DNA of 46,126 bases from Candidatus Zhuqueibacterota bacterium. Lineage in GTDB: Bacteria > Zhuqueibacterota > Zhuqueibacteria > Zhuqueibacterales > Geothermadaptataceae. The stretch covers positions 1 through 46,126 of the forward strand of contig JAUZRQ010000100.1 in the NCBI GenBank assembly GCA_030950365.1. Direction: 5' to 3'. The notes under the pieces were generated by a model, which made no database searches, was not told the DNA's origin, and saw nothing but the letters and a program-made list of their open reading frames with translations. Shown piece after piece: positions 1-7,251 of this stretch. The position numbers and the translations under genes were made by a program. Within the stretch, counting starts at the first letter, position 1. Every line of letters begins with the position of its first letter.

Positions 1-408
1 TACTCCTGCTTCGATACCTCTGGTTGATCCATCATTAAATGTTCGCGCCAACCGCGATCGCTTCGCTTTCAGCGTTGGCGCTATAGGAAATATTCTTGAT
101 TGGTAACTATTCAGTTATTCCCGCTTGATGAAATCTTGCCCGTCATCGCGAGCAGCCGCCGCAAGGCGGGTGCGCGGCGATCTCTTTGTCAATAGAACAA
201 TGAGATCGCGTCGTCTCCGCCGGCTGGCGAATCCTCGCGATGACGGGTAGGAGACTGAACAGTTACCATTATTGAGACATAACAATTTAATCGCAAATCG
301 ACTTTCAATCACCCTGGCTTCCGGCAAGAAAAAGCGCCGGAATGCCGGAAGCGGATCCCCGCTTGGCTCCGAAGATGACGATTCCGGAGCTTCAATCGCA
401 AACCAGAC
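1..408. other. Non-coding flank with palindromic repeats
   Basis: No credible gene lies here; the short open frames have no family signature or ribosome site. Positions 45-52 and 74-81 form an 8-bp inverted repeat (GCGCCAAC/GTTGGCGC). Positions 102-267 are a MITE-like element listed separately. The stretch at about 317-393, just beyond the stop of the RseB-like gene, is rich in CCGGAA/TTCCGG motifs and looks like another repeat fragment. Confidence 0.6.
102..267. repeat. MITE-like palindromic element, copy 1
   Basis: A 166-bp element bounded by near-perfect 13-bp terminal inverted repeats, GGTAACTATTCAG on the left and CTGAACAGTTACC on the right. Inside are a second inverted pair, CCGTCATCGCGAG and CTCGCGATGACGG, and the motif GATCTCTTTGTC. 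It has no coding capacity. The same element in reverse orientation occurs at 8588-8764, so it is a dispersed family and not a local hairpin. It resembles the widespread 'CGTCATCGCGAG' repeats of environmental genomes; mobilisation in trans is inference. Confidence 0.75.
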
Positions 409-1542
409 TTACCGCCGGACGCGCCGGCGCTGCCACCACAGCATCCATGCCGCCGCCACGGCCAGAATCGCCCAGCCGTAATAGGCGGGCACATTCCGCC
501 GCGTCACCCGCTGGATGGGCAACAGGCTTTGCGCCATGCGCTCCAACTCCTCACGCGGAACTTCACTAACCAGATGGTAGCCGATTTCGCCGATACGGCC
601 ATTCACCACTGAAAATTCTGTATGCCGGCGTGCGTGCGGTTTTCGCGCGCCATTATTTTCTGCTGCCGTTTTCGGATATTCAAACAGGGAAATAAACGCT
701 AGTCCGTCGCTGTACAAGAGGTGCATGTACGTACGATCGCGGCTGCGAAATTTACGGATGCGCATCAGTTCAAAACCGGCCGGGAGCAGCTGCGGCACCA
801 GGATCGGGCCGTCGTGGTCGGCCAGAACATGCACCAGCTTCGAGTAAGTTTTACTGTACCGCCGCATCCGGCGCGAACGCGCATCGGCAATCGTGTCCAG
901 TGAGGCCCAGATGCGGCTGAATTCGGCCGTATCGGATGGTGTAAACTCAATTTTGGTGTATTCATGCAGCTCGCTTTGCACAGCGATCGGCGACAACCGC
1001 TGCATTTTGAAAATGAACAACGTCTGCCGGTCCACCCACAGCCGCAGCTCCGGCCGTCCCGCCCGTGTTGGCTGGATATGCACCACATAGGTCGGCCGTT
1101 CCAGCATAACCGGGCCGGGCTCGATAGATACGGCATAATTGCGTTTCAACAGATCGATTTCTTTAAGGAAAAACCGGTGCCGGAGCCACTGTCCGGGCCG
1201 CATATGCCAGGCCATTCGGTGCACATGCCGGTCGCCGCGGGCGCGCACCTGCTCGCCGCTGAGGGCAATGACCGTTTCCCGCAAGGAATCCGGCTGCAAG
1301 AATTGAATCACGGTTTTGTCCGGCGGCCAGTGCTGGATGAAATATTTTAGTTTCAGATCCCGACCGGCGTGGTGGGTCTGGTGTACATATTCGCCGGAGT
1401 AGCCGATGGATCGGCCGGCCGTGGACAGCCGTACCAGCAAACTGTCCACCGGCGGCGGCCCCGCCTGTTGCGCTGCTACGCGACCAGGCAACCAGAGCGT
1501 CAGCAGCGCCAATACCATCAACGTGTTTTTCCCATGTCTCAT
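409..1542 (-). CDS. RseB/MucB-like sigma-factor regulatory protein with C-terminal membrane anchor
   Basis: A 377-residue exported protein. The N-terminus has a hydrophobic signal segment (about residues 8-24, ending ...GRVAAQQ). Residues about 30-230 resemble the MucB/RseB N-terminal fold, a LolA-like beta sheet that senses lipid or envelope stress ('YSGEYVHQTH', 'RHVHRMAWHMRPG'). Residues about 240-345 correspond to the smaller C-terminal RseB domain. In known systems RseB binds the periplasmic part of the anti-sigma factor and protects it from proteolysis. Unlike the soluble E. coli RseB, this copy ends in a membrane helix (about residues 352-370) followed by RRRVRR, so it is probably tethered to the inner membrane. 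Its ATG overlaps the stop of the anti-sigma gene by 4 bp, indicating translational coupling. The family call is good; the ligand is unknown. Confidence 0.78.
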   Translation of the reverse strand: MRHGKNTLMVLALLTLWLPGRVAAQQAGPPPVDSLLVRLSTAGRSIGYSGEYVHQTHHAGRDLKLKYFIQHWPPDKTVIQFLQPDSLRETVIALSGEQVRARGDRHVHRMAWHMRPGQWLRHRFFLKEIDLLKRNYAVSIEPGPVMLERPTYVVHIQPTRAGRPELRLWVDRQTLFIFKMQRLSPIAVQSELHEYTKIEFTPSDTAEFSRIWASLDTIADARSRRMRRYSKTYSKLVHVLADHDGPILVPQLLPAGFELMRIRKFRSRDRTYMHLLYSDGLAFISLFEYPKTAAENNGARKPHARRHTEFSVVNGRIGEIGYHLVSEVPREELERMAQSLLPIQRVTRRNVPAYYGWAILAVAAAWMLWWQRRRVRR

Positions 1543-2033
1543 TCCGGACTTCCCAGAGCAATGAAGGTCACGCCGTACGGCGCCGGATGCAAGGCAGAGG
1601 CCTCGGCCACGCGCGTATGCTCTTCGATAATCAAATCAAGATCATTCGGCCCGGTCAGCGTCTCCGGGGTGTGCGGTCGGAACAGAAGCTGCAGCAATAG
1701 AAAAGCGATGGCGGCCAGGGTGGCCATGGCTGGAACCAGTCGTGGCCAGCGCATGCTTTGCATGAGTGTAGCCCATGATATGCCCGCACCGACACGGCTG
1801 CTCAGCCGATCCAGCCGCGCCTGAATACGGGTCTGCAGCCATTGTTGCGCTGCTGGAGACAATTTTTGGGCCGAAAGACCAGCAAGGCTAGTCTGGAGAC
1901 TTTGCATCTCTGTCAAGAATTGCCGACAGTCGTCGCAAGAATCCAGATGCGCCTGCACCGGTTCCGGCAACCGGCTGAGCTTGCCATCCAGAAAATTTTG
2001 TAAAATTTCTTCGTACTGTTCACAGGTCATCAT
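1539..2033 (-). CDS. Anti-sigma factor with zinc-finger (zf-HC2) domain
   Basis: A 164-residue membrane protein. The N-terminal 45 residues carry the ZAS/zf-HC2 signature: an early Cys in MTCEQYEEIL, then HLDSCDDC (H-x3-C-x2-C), which binds zinc and clamps the cognate ECF sigma factor in the cytoplasm. A single transmembrane segment is visible at about residues 94-114 (LVPAMATLAAIAFLLLQLLF). The remainder is predicted periplasmic and would contact the RseB-like product of the next gene. It lies between the ECF sigma gene (297 bp upstream) and the RseB-like gene (4-bp overlap), the usual sigma/anti-sigma/RseB order. The start is one of two adjacent ATG codons; the Shine-Dalgarno sequence is weak (AGAAAAAAAC). 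Confidence 0.85.
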   Translation of the reverse strand: MMTCEQYEEILQNFLDGKLSRLPEPVQAHLDSCDDCRQFLTEMQSLQTSLAGLSAQKLSPAAQQWLQTRIQARLDRLSSRVGAGISWATLMQSMRWPRLVPAMATLAAIAFLLLQLLFRPHTPETLTGPNDLDLIIEEHTRVAEASALHPAPYGVTFIALGSPE

Positions 2034-2330
2034 GTTTTTTTCTCTTTGGTAAAGGCTACTCTCAGGCTCCTATTGCAGATCAAATTCATAAAACAGTGCC
2101 ATTTTAAAAAAAGATACGGGAACGCCCAGAAAATAACGAAATCGGCAAAAAGGCATTCGCCTTGACACTCACGAAGCAAGAACGAAAGCCGTTGGTCTTT
2201 GCGCTCATCTGGCAGACACTTATGTAACCTGCACAACCACCATCAGAGATGGGGCTAAATCGGTTTTTTCTCTTTTAACGCTTAGAGGCATTGAGGTTAA
2301 ATACCCCTACCGCCGCTATCCTATTTTGCC
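2034..2330. other. Gap between sigma and anti-sigma genes
   Basis: A 297-bp AT-rich interval. A 68-codon frame on the minus strand ends by overlapping the anti-sigma start, but its Cys/Phe-rich product has no recognisable family and no ribosome site, so I do not call it. The gap is longer than usual for a sigma/anti-sigma pair and may hold a separate promoter; I see no clear motif. Confidence 0.4.
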
Positions 2331-2918
2331 TCATGACAAATAGTCACGCAACAACTTCCGCAACCGCTTGCGCGCGTGGTGTAACCGGGAGGTCACTGTG
2401 CCTTCTGGGATGTCCAGCATCACGGCGATTTCCCGCGCCTTAAAGCCTTCGATGTCAAACAGAACCAGCACCGTCTTTTGCGGCTCCGGTAATTGATCGA
2501 TGGCGTTTTGCAAATACTCCCGCAGCTCCGCCTGCTCGAAATCACGTTGCGGATCATCGGCGCTGCGCGCCCCCCCCAAAAAGTCTTCCCACTCCATTAT
2601 GGGCGAACGAAAGAACAATCGCCGGGCGCGACCGAGTCCACGCCACATGTTGGAAATGCGGTTCAGCAAAATGCGAGTGATCCAGGTGGAAAACTGAAAC
2701 GCAAAATCAAAGCGTTCGATATTCTGGTAGGCCGCCACAAACGTATCCTGCACCACATCCACGGCATCCTCGGGCGACAGCCCCAACCGGCGCGCAATAC
2801 GGTAACACTTGTCCAGATACCGCTGCGTCAGCGCATCGAATGCCGCACGATCCCCGGATATGGCCTTTTCGATCAGCTCCGTATCCCGAAAGCGCTTTTG
2901 TGTTCCCACCGCATTCAC
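2331..2918 (-). CDS. ECF RNA polymerase sigma factor (RpoE-like)
   Basis: A 195-residue sigma-70 family factor of the ECF type, with only regions 2 and 4. Region 2 (about residues 25-95) includes YLDKCYRIARRL, DAVDVVQDTFVAAY and FSTWITRILLNRISN, which bind core polymerase and the -10 element. Region 4 (about residues 135-190) includes LPEPQKTVLVLFDIEG and the helix-turn-helix REIAVMLDIPEGTVTSRLHHARKRLR, which reads the -35 element. The chosen start is GTG, with GAGGTG about 11 bases upstream; no in-frame ATG gives a better product. The downstream genes encode its presumed anti-sigma factor and an RseB-like sensor, so it likely answers envelope stress. A perfect 14-bp palindrome lies 73 bp upstream. 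Confidence 0.93.
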   Translation of the reverse strand: MNAVGTQKRFRDTELIEKAISGDRAAFDALTQRYLDKCYRIARRLGLSPEDAVDVVQDTFVAAYQNIERFDFAFQFSTWITRILLNRISNMWRGLGRARRLFFRSPIMEWEDFLGGARSADDPQRDFEQAELREYLQNAIDQLPEPQKTVLVLFDIEGFKAREIAVMLDIPEGTVTSRLHHARKRLRKLLRDYLS

Positions 2919-2990
2919 AATGAATTATACACCTCAGATGAAAAATCCTTTAACCATTTTTGCCAAAACTGCCATTCTTGGCGGTTTGCT

Positions 2991-3004
2991 TACCCGATCG
3001 GGTA
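2991..3004. promoter_or_regulatory. Perfect 14-bp palindrome upstream of ECF sigma gene
   Basis: TACCCGATCGGGTA is a perfect inverted repeat centred about 80 bp upstream of the sigma-factor start codon. Its position fits an operator for a dimeric regulator. No other copy was noticed in the window, so the binding protein is unknown. Confidence 0.35.
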
Positions 3005-3351
3005 GTGACAGACCGATTTTTTTTCGCAAAACCATCGGCATTGCCCAAATCCTGGCCATAGCCGGCTTCTCGCTAAGGCCCTTCGCGCTTTTCGGCCATT
3101 CATTCTACCGTTATCCATTATGGACAACCCTAACGCCAAAGCGTTGCACCGGAATGCAAGAGGGTAAAAGACTTTAAACGCAGGTCCGCACATCCATCTG
3201 GCCGGTTGCTGATTCATCACTATTCGCCCTGACCTGTTTTTGGTACGCTGGTATTTTCCATCATCTGGCGTGTCCGAAAATCCGAAGAGACAAAATGGCT
3301 GTGGTTATGCCTATTCTACATCAAATCATTACAAATTGTTCGCCAATCTTC

Positions 3352-3380
3352 TTGCATTTGCACCGACCTGAACGTATATT
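3352..3380 (+). promoter_or_regulatory. Sigma-70-type promoter of the DtxR-like gene
   Basis: TTGCAT (3352-3357), a 17-bp spacer and TATATT (3375-3380) followed by TG form a good -35/-10 pair; the -10 also matches the TAnnTTTG form seen in Bacteroidetes-related bacteria. Transcription would begin near 3387. That places the TTG codon at 3380 upstream of the transcript and supports the ATG at 3425 as the start of the gene. Confidence 0.55.
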
Positions 3381-3424
3381 TGGGCAAACAAAAAGCCAAC
3401 GGACGTGGAAACCTTGGGGATACC

Positions 3425-4081
3425 ATGACCACCCAGGCCATTGAAGATTATTTAAAAGTCATTTTCAAGCTCAGTTCTGCGGGCAAAAAGGTCTCCACCT
3501 CGGCCATCGCCAAAAAGCTGTCGGTGGCCCAGGCCTCGGTGACCGGCATGCTCAAAAAACTGGCGGAAATGCACCTGATCGAGTATCTGCCGTACAAAGA
3601 AATCCGCCTCACCGAAGCCGGGCGCAAAATTGCGCTGGAGACCATCCGCCATCACCGCCTGCTGGAGCTGTACCTCAAAGAGGCCATGGGGTATAGCTGG
3701 GACAAGGTGCACGAGGAGGCCGAACATCTCGAGCACCATATTTCTGAGGAATTCGAGGAAAAAATTGACGAGTTTCTCGGCCGCCCCACAGTCGATCCTC
3801 ACGGAGCGCCCATTCCCACCAAAGACGGCCACCTGCCGGAAGAAACCTACAAGCCGCTCACCCAGGTCAAGCCTGGCACGCGCGCCGTCATCCGCCGTGT
3901 CAGCGATGACGATCCGGAAAAGCTGCGCTATCTGGGCAAGCTCAATCTGTATCCCAATACCGAAATCGATGTACTACACCGCGAGCCATTCAACGGGCCG
4001 ACCAAAATCAAAGCCGGCGACAAGATGCACTATCTCAGCAAAGAACTGTGCGACAATATTTACGTGGATGAAATCGCCTGA
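3425..4081 (+). CDS. DtxR/MntR-family metal-dependent transcriptional regulator
   Basis: A 218-residue repressor of the DtxR/IdeR/MntR type, which binds Fe(II) or Mn(II) and then DNA. A winged helix-turn-helix occupies about residues 1-60 (IEDYLKVIFKLS, TSAIAKKLSVAQASVTGMLK, EYLPYKEIRLTEAGRKIA). The dimerisation and metal-binding domain follows (about 65-130), with His/Glu-rich stretches RHHRLLELYL and EEAEHLEHHISEE. A C-terminal FeoA/SH3-like domain (about 145-218) is present, so it is the long IdeR-like form. Start choice: an upstream in-frame TTG at 3380 overlaps the promoter -10, so ATG 3425 is preferred. The next gene on the strand encodes a small Cys-containing exported protein; whether it is a target is unknown. 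Confidence 0.9.
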   Translation: MTTQAIEDYLKVIFKLSSAGKKVSTSAIAKKLSVAQASVTGMLKKLAEMHLIEYLPYKEIRLTEAGRKIALETIRHHRLLELYLKEAMGYSWDKVHEEAEHLEHHISEEFEEKIDEFLGRPTVDPHGAPIPTKDGHLPEETYKPLTQVKPGTRAVIRRVSDDDPEKLRYLGKLNLYPNTEIDVLHREPFNGPTKIKAGDKMHYLSKELCDNIYVDEIA

Positions 4082-4226
4082 CGGTCGTCGACCCTCGCCT
4101 TCCGATTCCCACCATCGAAATACAGCAATTTGCGGAATAAGCCATGCTGTTGATTTGTTATCCCTCACGAAATCCCATTTTTTTGCGCTTCAAACCATCA
4201 TTTTCACAATAGCGTGGAGGTAACTC

Positions 4227-4625
4227 ATGAAAAAGGCATTTTCGCTTTTTCTGGCGGTCACCATAATTTTAGCCGTATCTGGCCTGGTGCTAGCCGGCGG
4301 TAAAATGAAACAAACCACTGTATCCGGCACGCTGGTCGATTTGAAATGCTATGCCGCCATGGGCGTTACGACCAATGACCATGGAGAAATGAAAAAGTGT
4401 GGCTCGATGTGTGCCGAAGGCGGCCTGCCGCTCGGCTTGGTTGATGAAAAAGGCAATATGGTGTTGTTGGGCGTGCCTTCGCCGGCCTACTCCAAACTCG
4501 TTGGCAAAGAATTGAGACTCACCGGCACTTACGGCAAATACAGCAAAGTGTTTATTCCCAAGACCATGGAAATCAAAGTGGACGGCAAATGGAAGAAAAC
4601 CAAGTTGCCCAAGACGATGATGTAA
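4227..4625 (+). CDS. Small exported protein with conserved CxxxC region, function unknown
   Basis: A 132-residue protein with a clear signal peptide (MKKAFSLFLAVTIILAVSG, cleavage near LAGG), preceded by the ribosome site GGAGGTAACTC. The mature part holds TVSGTLVDLKCYAAMG, an Asp-His pair (TTNDHGEMKK), then CGSMCAEGGLPLGLVDEKG, and ends lysine-rich. I recognise this general pattern (GTLVD.KCY ... DH ... C...CA..G.P.G) from small periplasmic proteins of unassigned function in several phyla. The three Cys residues and one His could bind a metal, but this is inference. It stands 145 bp after the DtxR-like gene and is followed by a strong terminator, so it is probably a single gene or the end of a two-gene unit. 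Confidence 0.75.
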   Translation: MKKAFSLFLAVTIILAVSGLVLAGGKMKQTTVSGTLVDLKCYAAMGVTTNDHGEMKKCGSMCAEGGLPLGLVDEKGNMVLLGVPSPAYSKLVGKELRLTGTYGKYSKVFIPKTMEIKVDGKWKKTKLPKTMM

Positions 4626-4646
4626 ATTGCATACACCCATATTCCC

Positions 4647-4678
4647 AAAGGACAGTCGATTTGGCTGTCCTTTTTTAT
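4647..4678 (+). terminator. Rho-independent terminator
   Basis: AAAGGACAG (4647-4655) pairs with CTGTCCTTT (4665-4673) around a 9-base loop and runs into a T tract. It lies 21 bp after the stop of the small exported protein and ends that transcript. Confidence 0.88.
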
Positions 4679-4923
4679 TTTTGAATCTGCGCACTGACAG
4701 AGTTCTCTTACCTGCTCAATCGGAACCGGATTCAAGATCGTCTCTGGCGCTGTTTTTTCCAACCCCCAAGATCGCAAAACCACGAAGAAAAGCTGAGACC
4801 TTTGTAGCCACGATCCTCGTAGCCAGATGGTATTGTAAGGTTTGGCGGGAACCATCCAAAAGCGAACGCGGATGAACCAGATGACGCGGATGGTCACGGA
4901 TGATGATTAATCACCTTCCCTGA

Positions 4924-5157
4924 AATAGTAGCACAAGCTTCCAGCTTGTATGCCGGGAGCGCATCCATAATCAATCGCAAATCCATGCTTGCTCCCCGTC
5001 ATTTTGATCTCCATTCCAAATTGCATTCGGGACGGAGGATAATAGTAGCATAAGCTTCCAGCTTGTCTGCAGGGAGCGTATCCACGACCAATCGCAAATC
5101 CATAATTGTTCGCCGGCATTTTGATCTCCGTCCCAAATTGCATTTGGGACGGAACGA
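4924..5157. repeat. Two-copy 117-bp tandem repeat built of palindromes
   Basis: Copy one is 4924-5040 and copy two 5041-5157; both start AATAGTAGCA, and identity looks high but not perfect. Each copy contains the hairpin AAGCTTCCAGCTT at its left side and a second hairpin at its right. In copy two that hairpin is perfect: TCCGTCCCAAAT (5127-5138) against ATTTGGGACGGA (5142-5153). The copy-one equivalent has decayed. Confidence 0.8.
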
Positions 5158-5316
5158 ATCAGGAGAAGCTCAGCTTCTCATTCTCTCGCAAGGACGCGGA
5201 GGGCGCAGGGAAAGGCAGTTCACCCAAAGTTGCAACGCGTTTCCAGAAGCAGCGCTTTTCCGTATTACCCCCAGCATGTCGCCATGCCCCTTTTTCGAAG
5301 CAAAGCTTTCGTTATT

Positions 5317-5343
5317 TCCGTCCCAAGTACAGCTTGGGACGGA
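5317..5343. repeat. Palindromic repeat related to the 117-bp unit
   Basis: TCCGTCCCAAG (5317-5327) and CTTGGGACGGA (5333-5343) form perfect 11-bp arms around a 5-base loop. This is the same arm sequence as the right-hand hairpin of the tandem repeat at 4924-5157, so it is a solo member of that family. Confidence 0.7.
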
Positions 5344-5679
5344 GGGGAAAGCGAACTCAAATGATGCAGATTCTGGTGGAGCCAGAAACTTTAAAAAACC
5401 AACAAGTTTCATAGACGCCAAATAATGCTATAGGATTGGTATGCCCTGAGCAAACGCGATATGGTCCAGAATTTAAAACGCGCAAAAGCTACAGGTTGAT
5501 CAACCTAATAGCGATTCCCAAATCGCCGAGCTAAAGCGTAAAATTGCCCGATTATGAGGGTGAATTTTTGTGGATTCGCAAAAATCGCTCAATTTAGGTC
5601 GTTATAAAAAATCAGTGCAAATCTGTGAAATCTGTGGTTTGCAGAAATCGATCTTGCAGGCTGTCAAGCCCAGGGTTTT

Positions 5680-5716
5680 CTCAGTCTGGCAAGGACTAAA
5701 ATCCTGCCAGACTGAG
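5680..5716. repeat. Long perfect hairpin downstream of the cytochrome gene
   Basis: CTCAGTCTGGC (5680-5690) pairs with GCCAGACTGAG (5706-5716), extended inward by AGGA/TCCT. It sits 100 bp beyond the stop of the cytochrome gene on the other strand. There is no T tract on either side, so it is a repeat or a weak terminator. A related GTCCTGGCAGAATGG segment occurs near 34090. Confidence 0.55.
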
Positions 5717-5816
5717 CTGTGCTCTGCCCGGCAGCTGCGACACTCCCACATGCCCTGGCTGGTTACTCACCACATTTGAAATAAAAAAGCAAAGCGTTTC
5801 AGGAGGGGCGCAAGCG

Positions 5817-6257
5817 TTATTTTTTCGGCCGCAGGGCCGGCTCAACATCGCCCCGGTGGCAGGTATAGCAGTTGATGGTCGCCTTTTCATCAACGATGTT
5901 TTTCAGCTCTTCGCGGATTTCGCCAACCATCTTCATCATTTTTCGGGCGGTTTCTTTCTCCGGCTTCTCGTCCGAATCCCACTCGCCTTTGACGTGACAG
6001 AACGTGCATTTCACGCCCAGGGCCGGCGAGAATCCATTTTCCATAATCCGCAAGACTCGAATAGCCGGGATCCCCTTAAGCATCTTAATATTTTTAAACA
6101 CCTTTTCGGCTGGCTCGTTTTCTCGCCCGGCAATGGCCTTCTCGAGTTCCTGAATCACGCCACTTTTTTTGCGCTGCTCCTGAGCCTGCAAAGATGCCGT
6201 AGTCAGAACAACCGACAATAGCATGAACAATCCGATCGCACGCTTTAAGGCCCTCAT
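5817..6257 (-). CDS. Exported di-heme c-type cytochrome (reaction-centre cytochrome-like family)
   Basis: A 146-residue protein with a signal peptide (MRALKRAIGLFMLLSVVLTT, cleavage near LQAQ) and two heme c attachment motifs, CTFCH and CYTCH. The segment KNIKMLKGIPAIRVLRIMENGFSPALGVKCTFCH is characteristic of small periplasmic proteins annotated as photosynthetic-reaction-centre cytochrome c subunit-like, which occur widely in non-phototrophs; the upstream Met (IMENGF) is the likely axial ligand. The ATG at 6257 is chosen because GGAGGAG lies just upstream; a start at 6272 would place the Shine-Dalgarno inside the coding region. It is divergent from the TetR gene. The role is presumably periplasmic electron transfer; its partners are not visible here. 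Confidence 0.85.
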   Translation of the reverse strand: MRALKRAIGLFMLLSVVLTTASLQAQEQRKKSGVIQELEKAIAGRENEPAEKVFKNIKMLKGIPAIRVLRIMENGFSPALGVKCTFCHVKGEWDSDEKPEKETARKMMKMVGEIREELKNIVDEKATINCYTCHRGDVEPALRPKK

Positions 6258-6577
6258 CGATTTCTCCTCCATAGCTGGTTCTTTCCGCCTGAATTTTTGA
6301 AATAGACGACACAGATCCTAAAAAGTTGTAATCATTTTTTGCAATTTAATTTCTGAATGTCCCGGTGCAAATCACCATAGCAAAACGCGGCGCAGAAGGC
6401 CCGCAATGGAAGCCGTTTAAGGGCAACTCCTTCATTCAAAATTGTTTGTCCGAATGGCTCGATTTTGCTCTATCTTAAACAATGCTCTTTGTCGAAAATT
6501 TCCCCAAAAAAAATCGCTTGCTTTTTTCAATTAATTTTCTTATTTAATCTTTAAATTTAATTATTCAATTAAACCAA
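6258..6577. other. Divergent AT-rich promoter region, cytochrome and TetR genes
   Basis: A 320-bp gap that becomes very AT-rich next to the TetR start. It holds the inverted repeat at 6556-6573 listed separately. No other gene or RNA is seen. Confidence 0.45.
6556..6573. promoter_or_regulatory. Candidate TetR operator
   Basis: TTTAATTATTCAATTAAA is a perfect 7-bp inverted repeat with a 4-base spacer, ending four bases before the ATG of the TetR gene. An autoregulatory operator is plausible, but the low complexity of the region makes a chance palindrome possible. Confidence 0.35.
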
Positions 6578-7216
6578 ATGGATGAAATGGACGCGCAATT
6601 TTCCGAGACCGAGCAAAAAATTTTGCATGCAGCCAAAGAGGTTTTCCTGCGCCATGGGAAAGATGGCGCCCGCATGCAGGAGATTGCCCGACTGGCCGGT
6701 ATCAATCAGGCGCTGTTGCATTACTACTTTCGCAACAAGGACACGCTGTTCACCACCGTGGCGCGGCACCTGATCCGTGACTTTCTGCAGCATATTTTCA
6801 TCGACACTCATGAAGAGGCCTCCCTTCAGGACTTTTTGCAGAAATTTGTTTCCAATTACATCGATTACATTGCCGAGAACCTGGAATTACCGCGTTTTAT
6901 CCTATGGGAGATTGAGCGCGGTGGTGACATTATGGTGCAGGAGGTGCGCGCTCTGCAACAGCAACACGGTTTCGGGATTTTGCCACTGCAGCAGCGCATA
7001 GCCGAGGCCATTCACAACCGGGAAATCCGAGCCGTGGACCCGCTGCATCTGATTTTGAGCATCATCGGCATGTGCATTTACCCGTACGTGGCCCGACCGG
7101 TGGCCGAGAAGATTTTTCAGCTTCCGGACATCACATCCAGGACCTTTCGCGATCAGCGCAAGCAGGAGGTGTTCCAGATTCTCTGGAATGGCATCAAATA
7201 CACCCCATCAGACTGA
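6578..7216 (+). CDS. TetR-family transcriptional regulator
   Basis: A 212-residue TetR/AcrR regulator. The N-terminal helix-turn-helix (about residues 8-55) reads EQKILHAAKEVFLRHG, ARMQEIARLAGINQALLHYYF and RNKDTLFTTVARHLI, the canonical TetR order. The C-terminal ligand domain (about 70-205) is variable and gives no hint of the inducer. It is the first gene of a seven-gene export cluster, 35 bp before the TolC-like gene, so it most likely represses its own operon and is relieved by a pump substrate. The start is ATG 6578; a second ATG at 6587 is possible. Neither has a good Shine-Dalgarno sequence. Confidence 0.92.
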   Translation: MDEMDAQFSETEQKILHAAKEVFLRHGKDGARMQEIARLAGINQALLHYYFRNKDTLFTTVARHLIRDFLQHIFIDTHEEASLQDFLQKFVSNYIDYIAENLELPRFILWEIERGGDIMVQEVRALQQQHGFGILPLQQRIAEAIHNREIRAVDPLHLILSIIGMCIYPYVARPVAEKIFQLPDITSRTFRDQRKQEVFQILWNGIKYTPSD

Positions 7217-7251
7217 GAAGGCTGCGAGCAAACCCAATCACGAGGTCTTTC

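Larger units (their letters stand above)
2919..3424. other. Divergent regulatory region between sigma factor and DtxR genes
   Basis: About 500 bp without a supported gene. It contains the palindrome at 2991-3004 on the sigma-factor side and a sigma-70-type promoter at 3352-3380 on the DtxR side, both listed separately. A single half-site resembling the copper-island palindrome (TATTCTACA) occurs near 3312-3320 without a partner. Confidence 0.5.
4626..5816. other. Repeat-rich intergenic region
   Basis: About 1.2 kb without a credible gene; the open frames follow repeat sequence and lack family signatures. In order it holds the terminator at 4647, a two-copy 117-bp tandem repeat (4924-5157), the palindrome GAGAAGCTCAGCTTCTC near 5163, a 'CTCGCAAGGACGCGGAGGGCGCAG' type stretch, a hairpin at 5317-5343, a fragment reading CAAATCTGTGAAATCTGTGG near 5617, and a long hairpin at 5680-5716. 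It resembles a landing zone for several palindromic repeat families. Confidence 0.6.

Noticed and set aside
102-267. The GATCGCG-rich palindromic element considered as a structured RNA gene
   Set aside because: The two inverted copies differ in internal length and sequence while the ends are conserved, which fits a MITE-like repeat better than an RNA with a conserved fold.
2030-2236. A 68-codon minus-strand frame overlapping the anti-sigma start by 4 bp
   Set aside because: The overlap looks like coupling, but the product is Cys/Phe-rich, has no recognisable family and no Shine-Dalgarno sequence.
3312-3320. TATTCTACA half-site upstream of the DtxR-like gene, resembling the copper-island palindrome
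   Set aside because: Only one arm is present, with no second site at 21 bp and no -24/-12 promoter, so it is likely chance.
4907-5425. Several short frames in the repeat region
   Set aside because: They repeat with the 117-bp unit, have no ribosome sites and encode no known domain.
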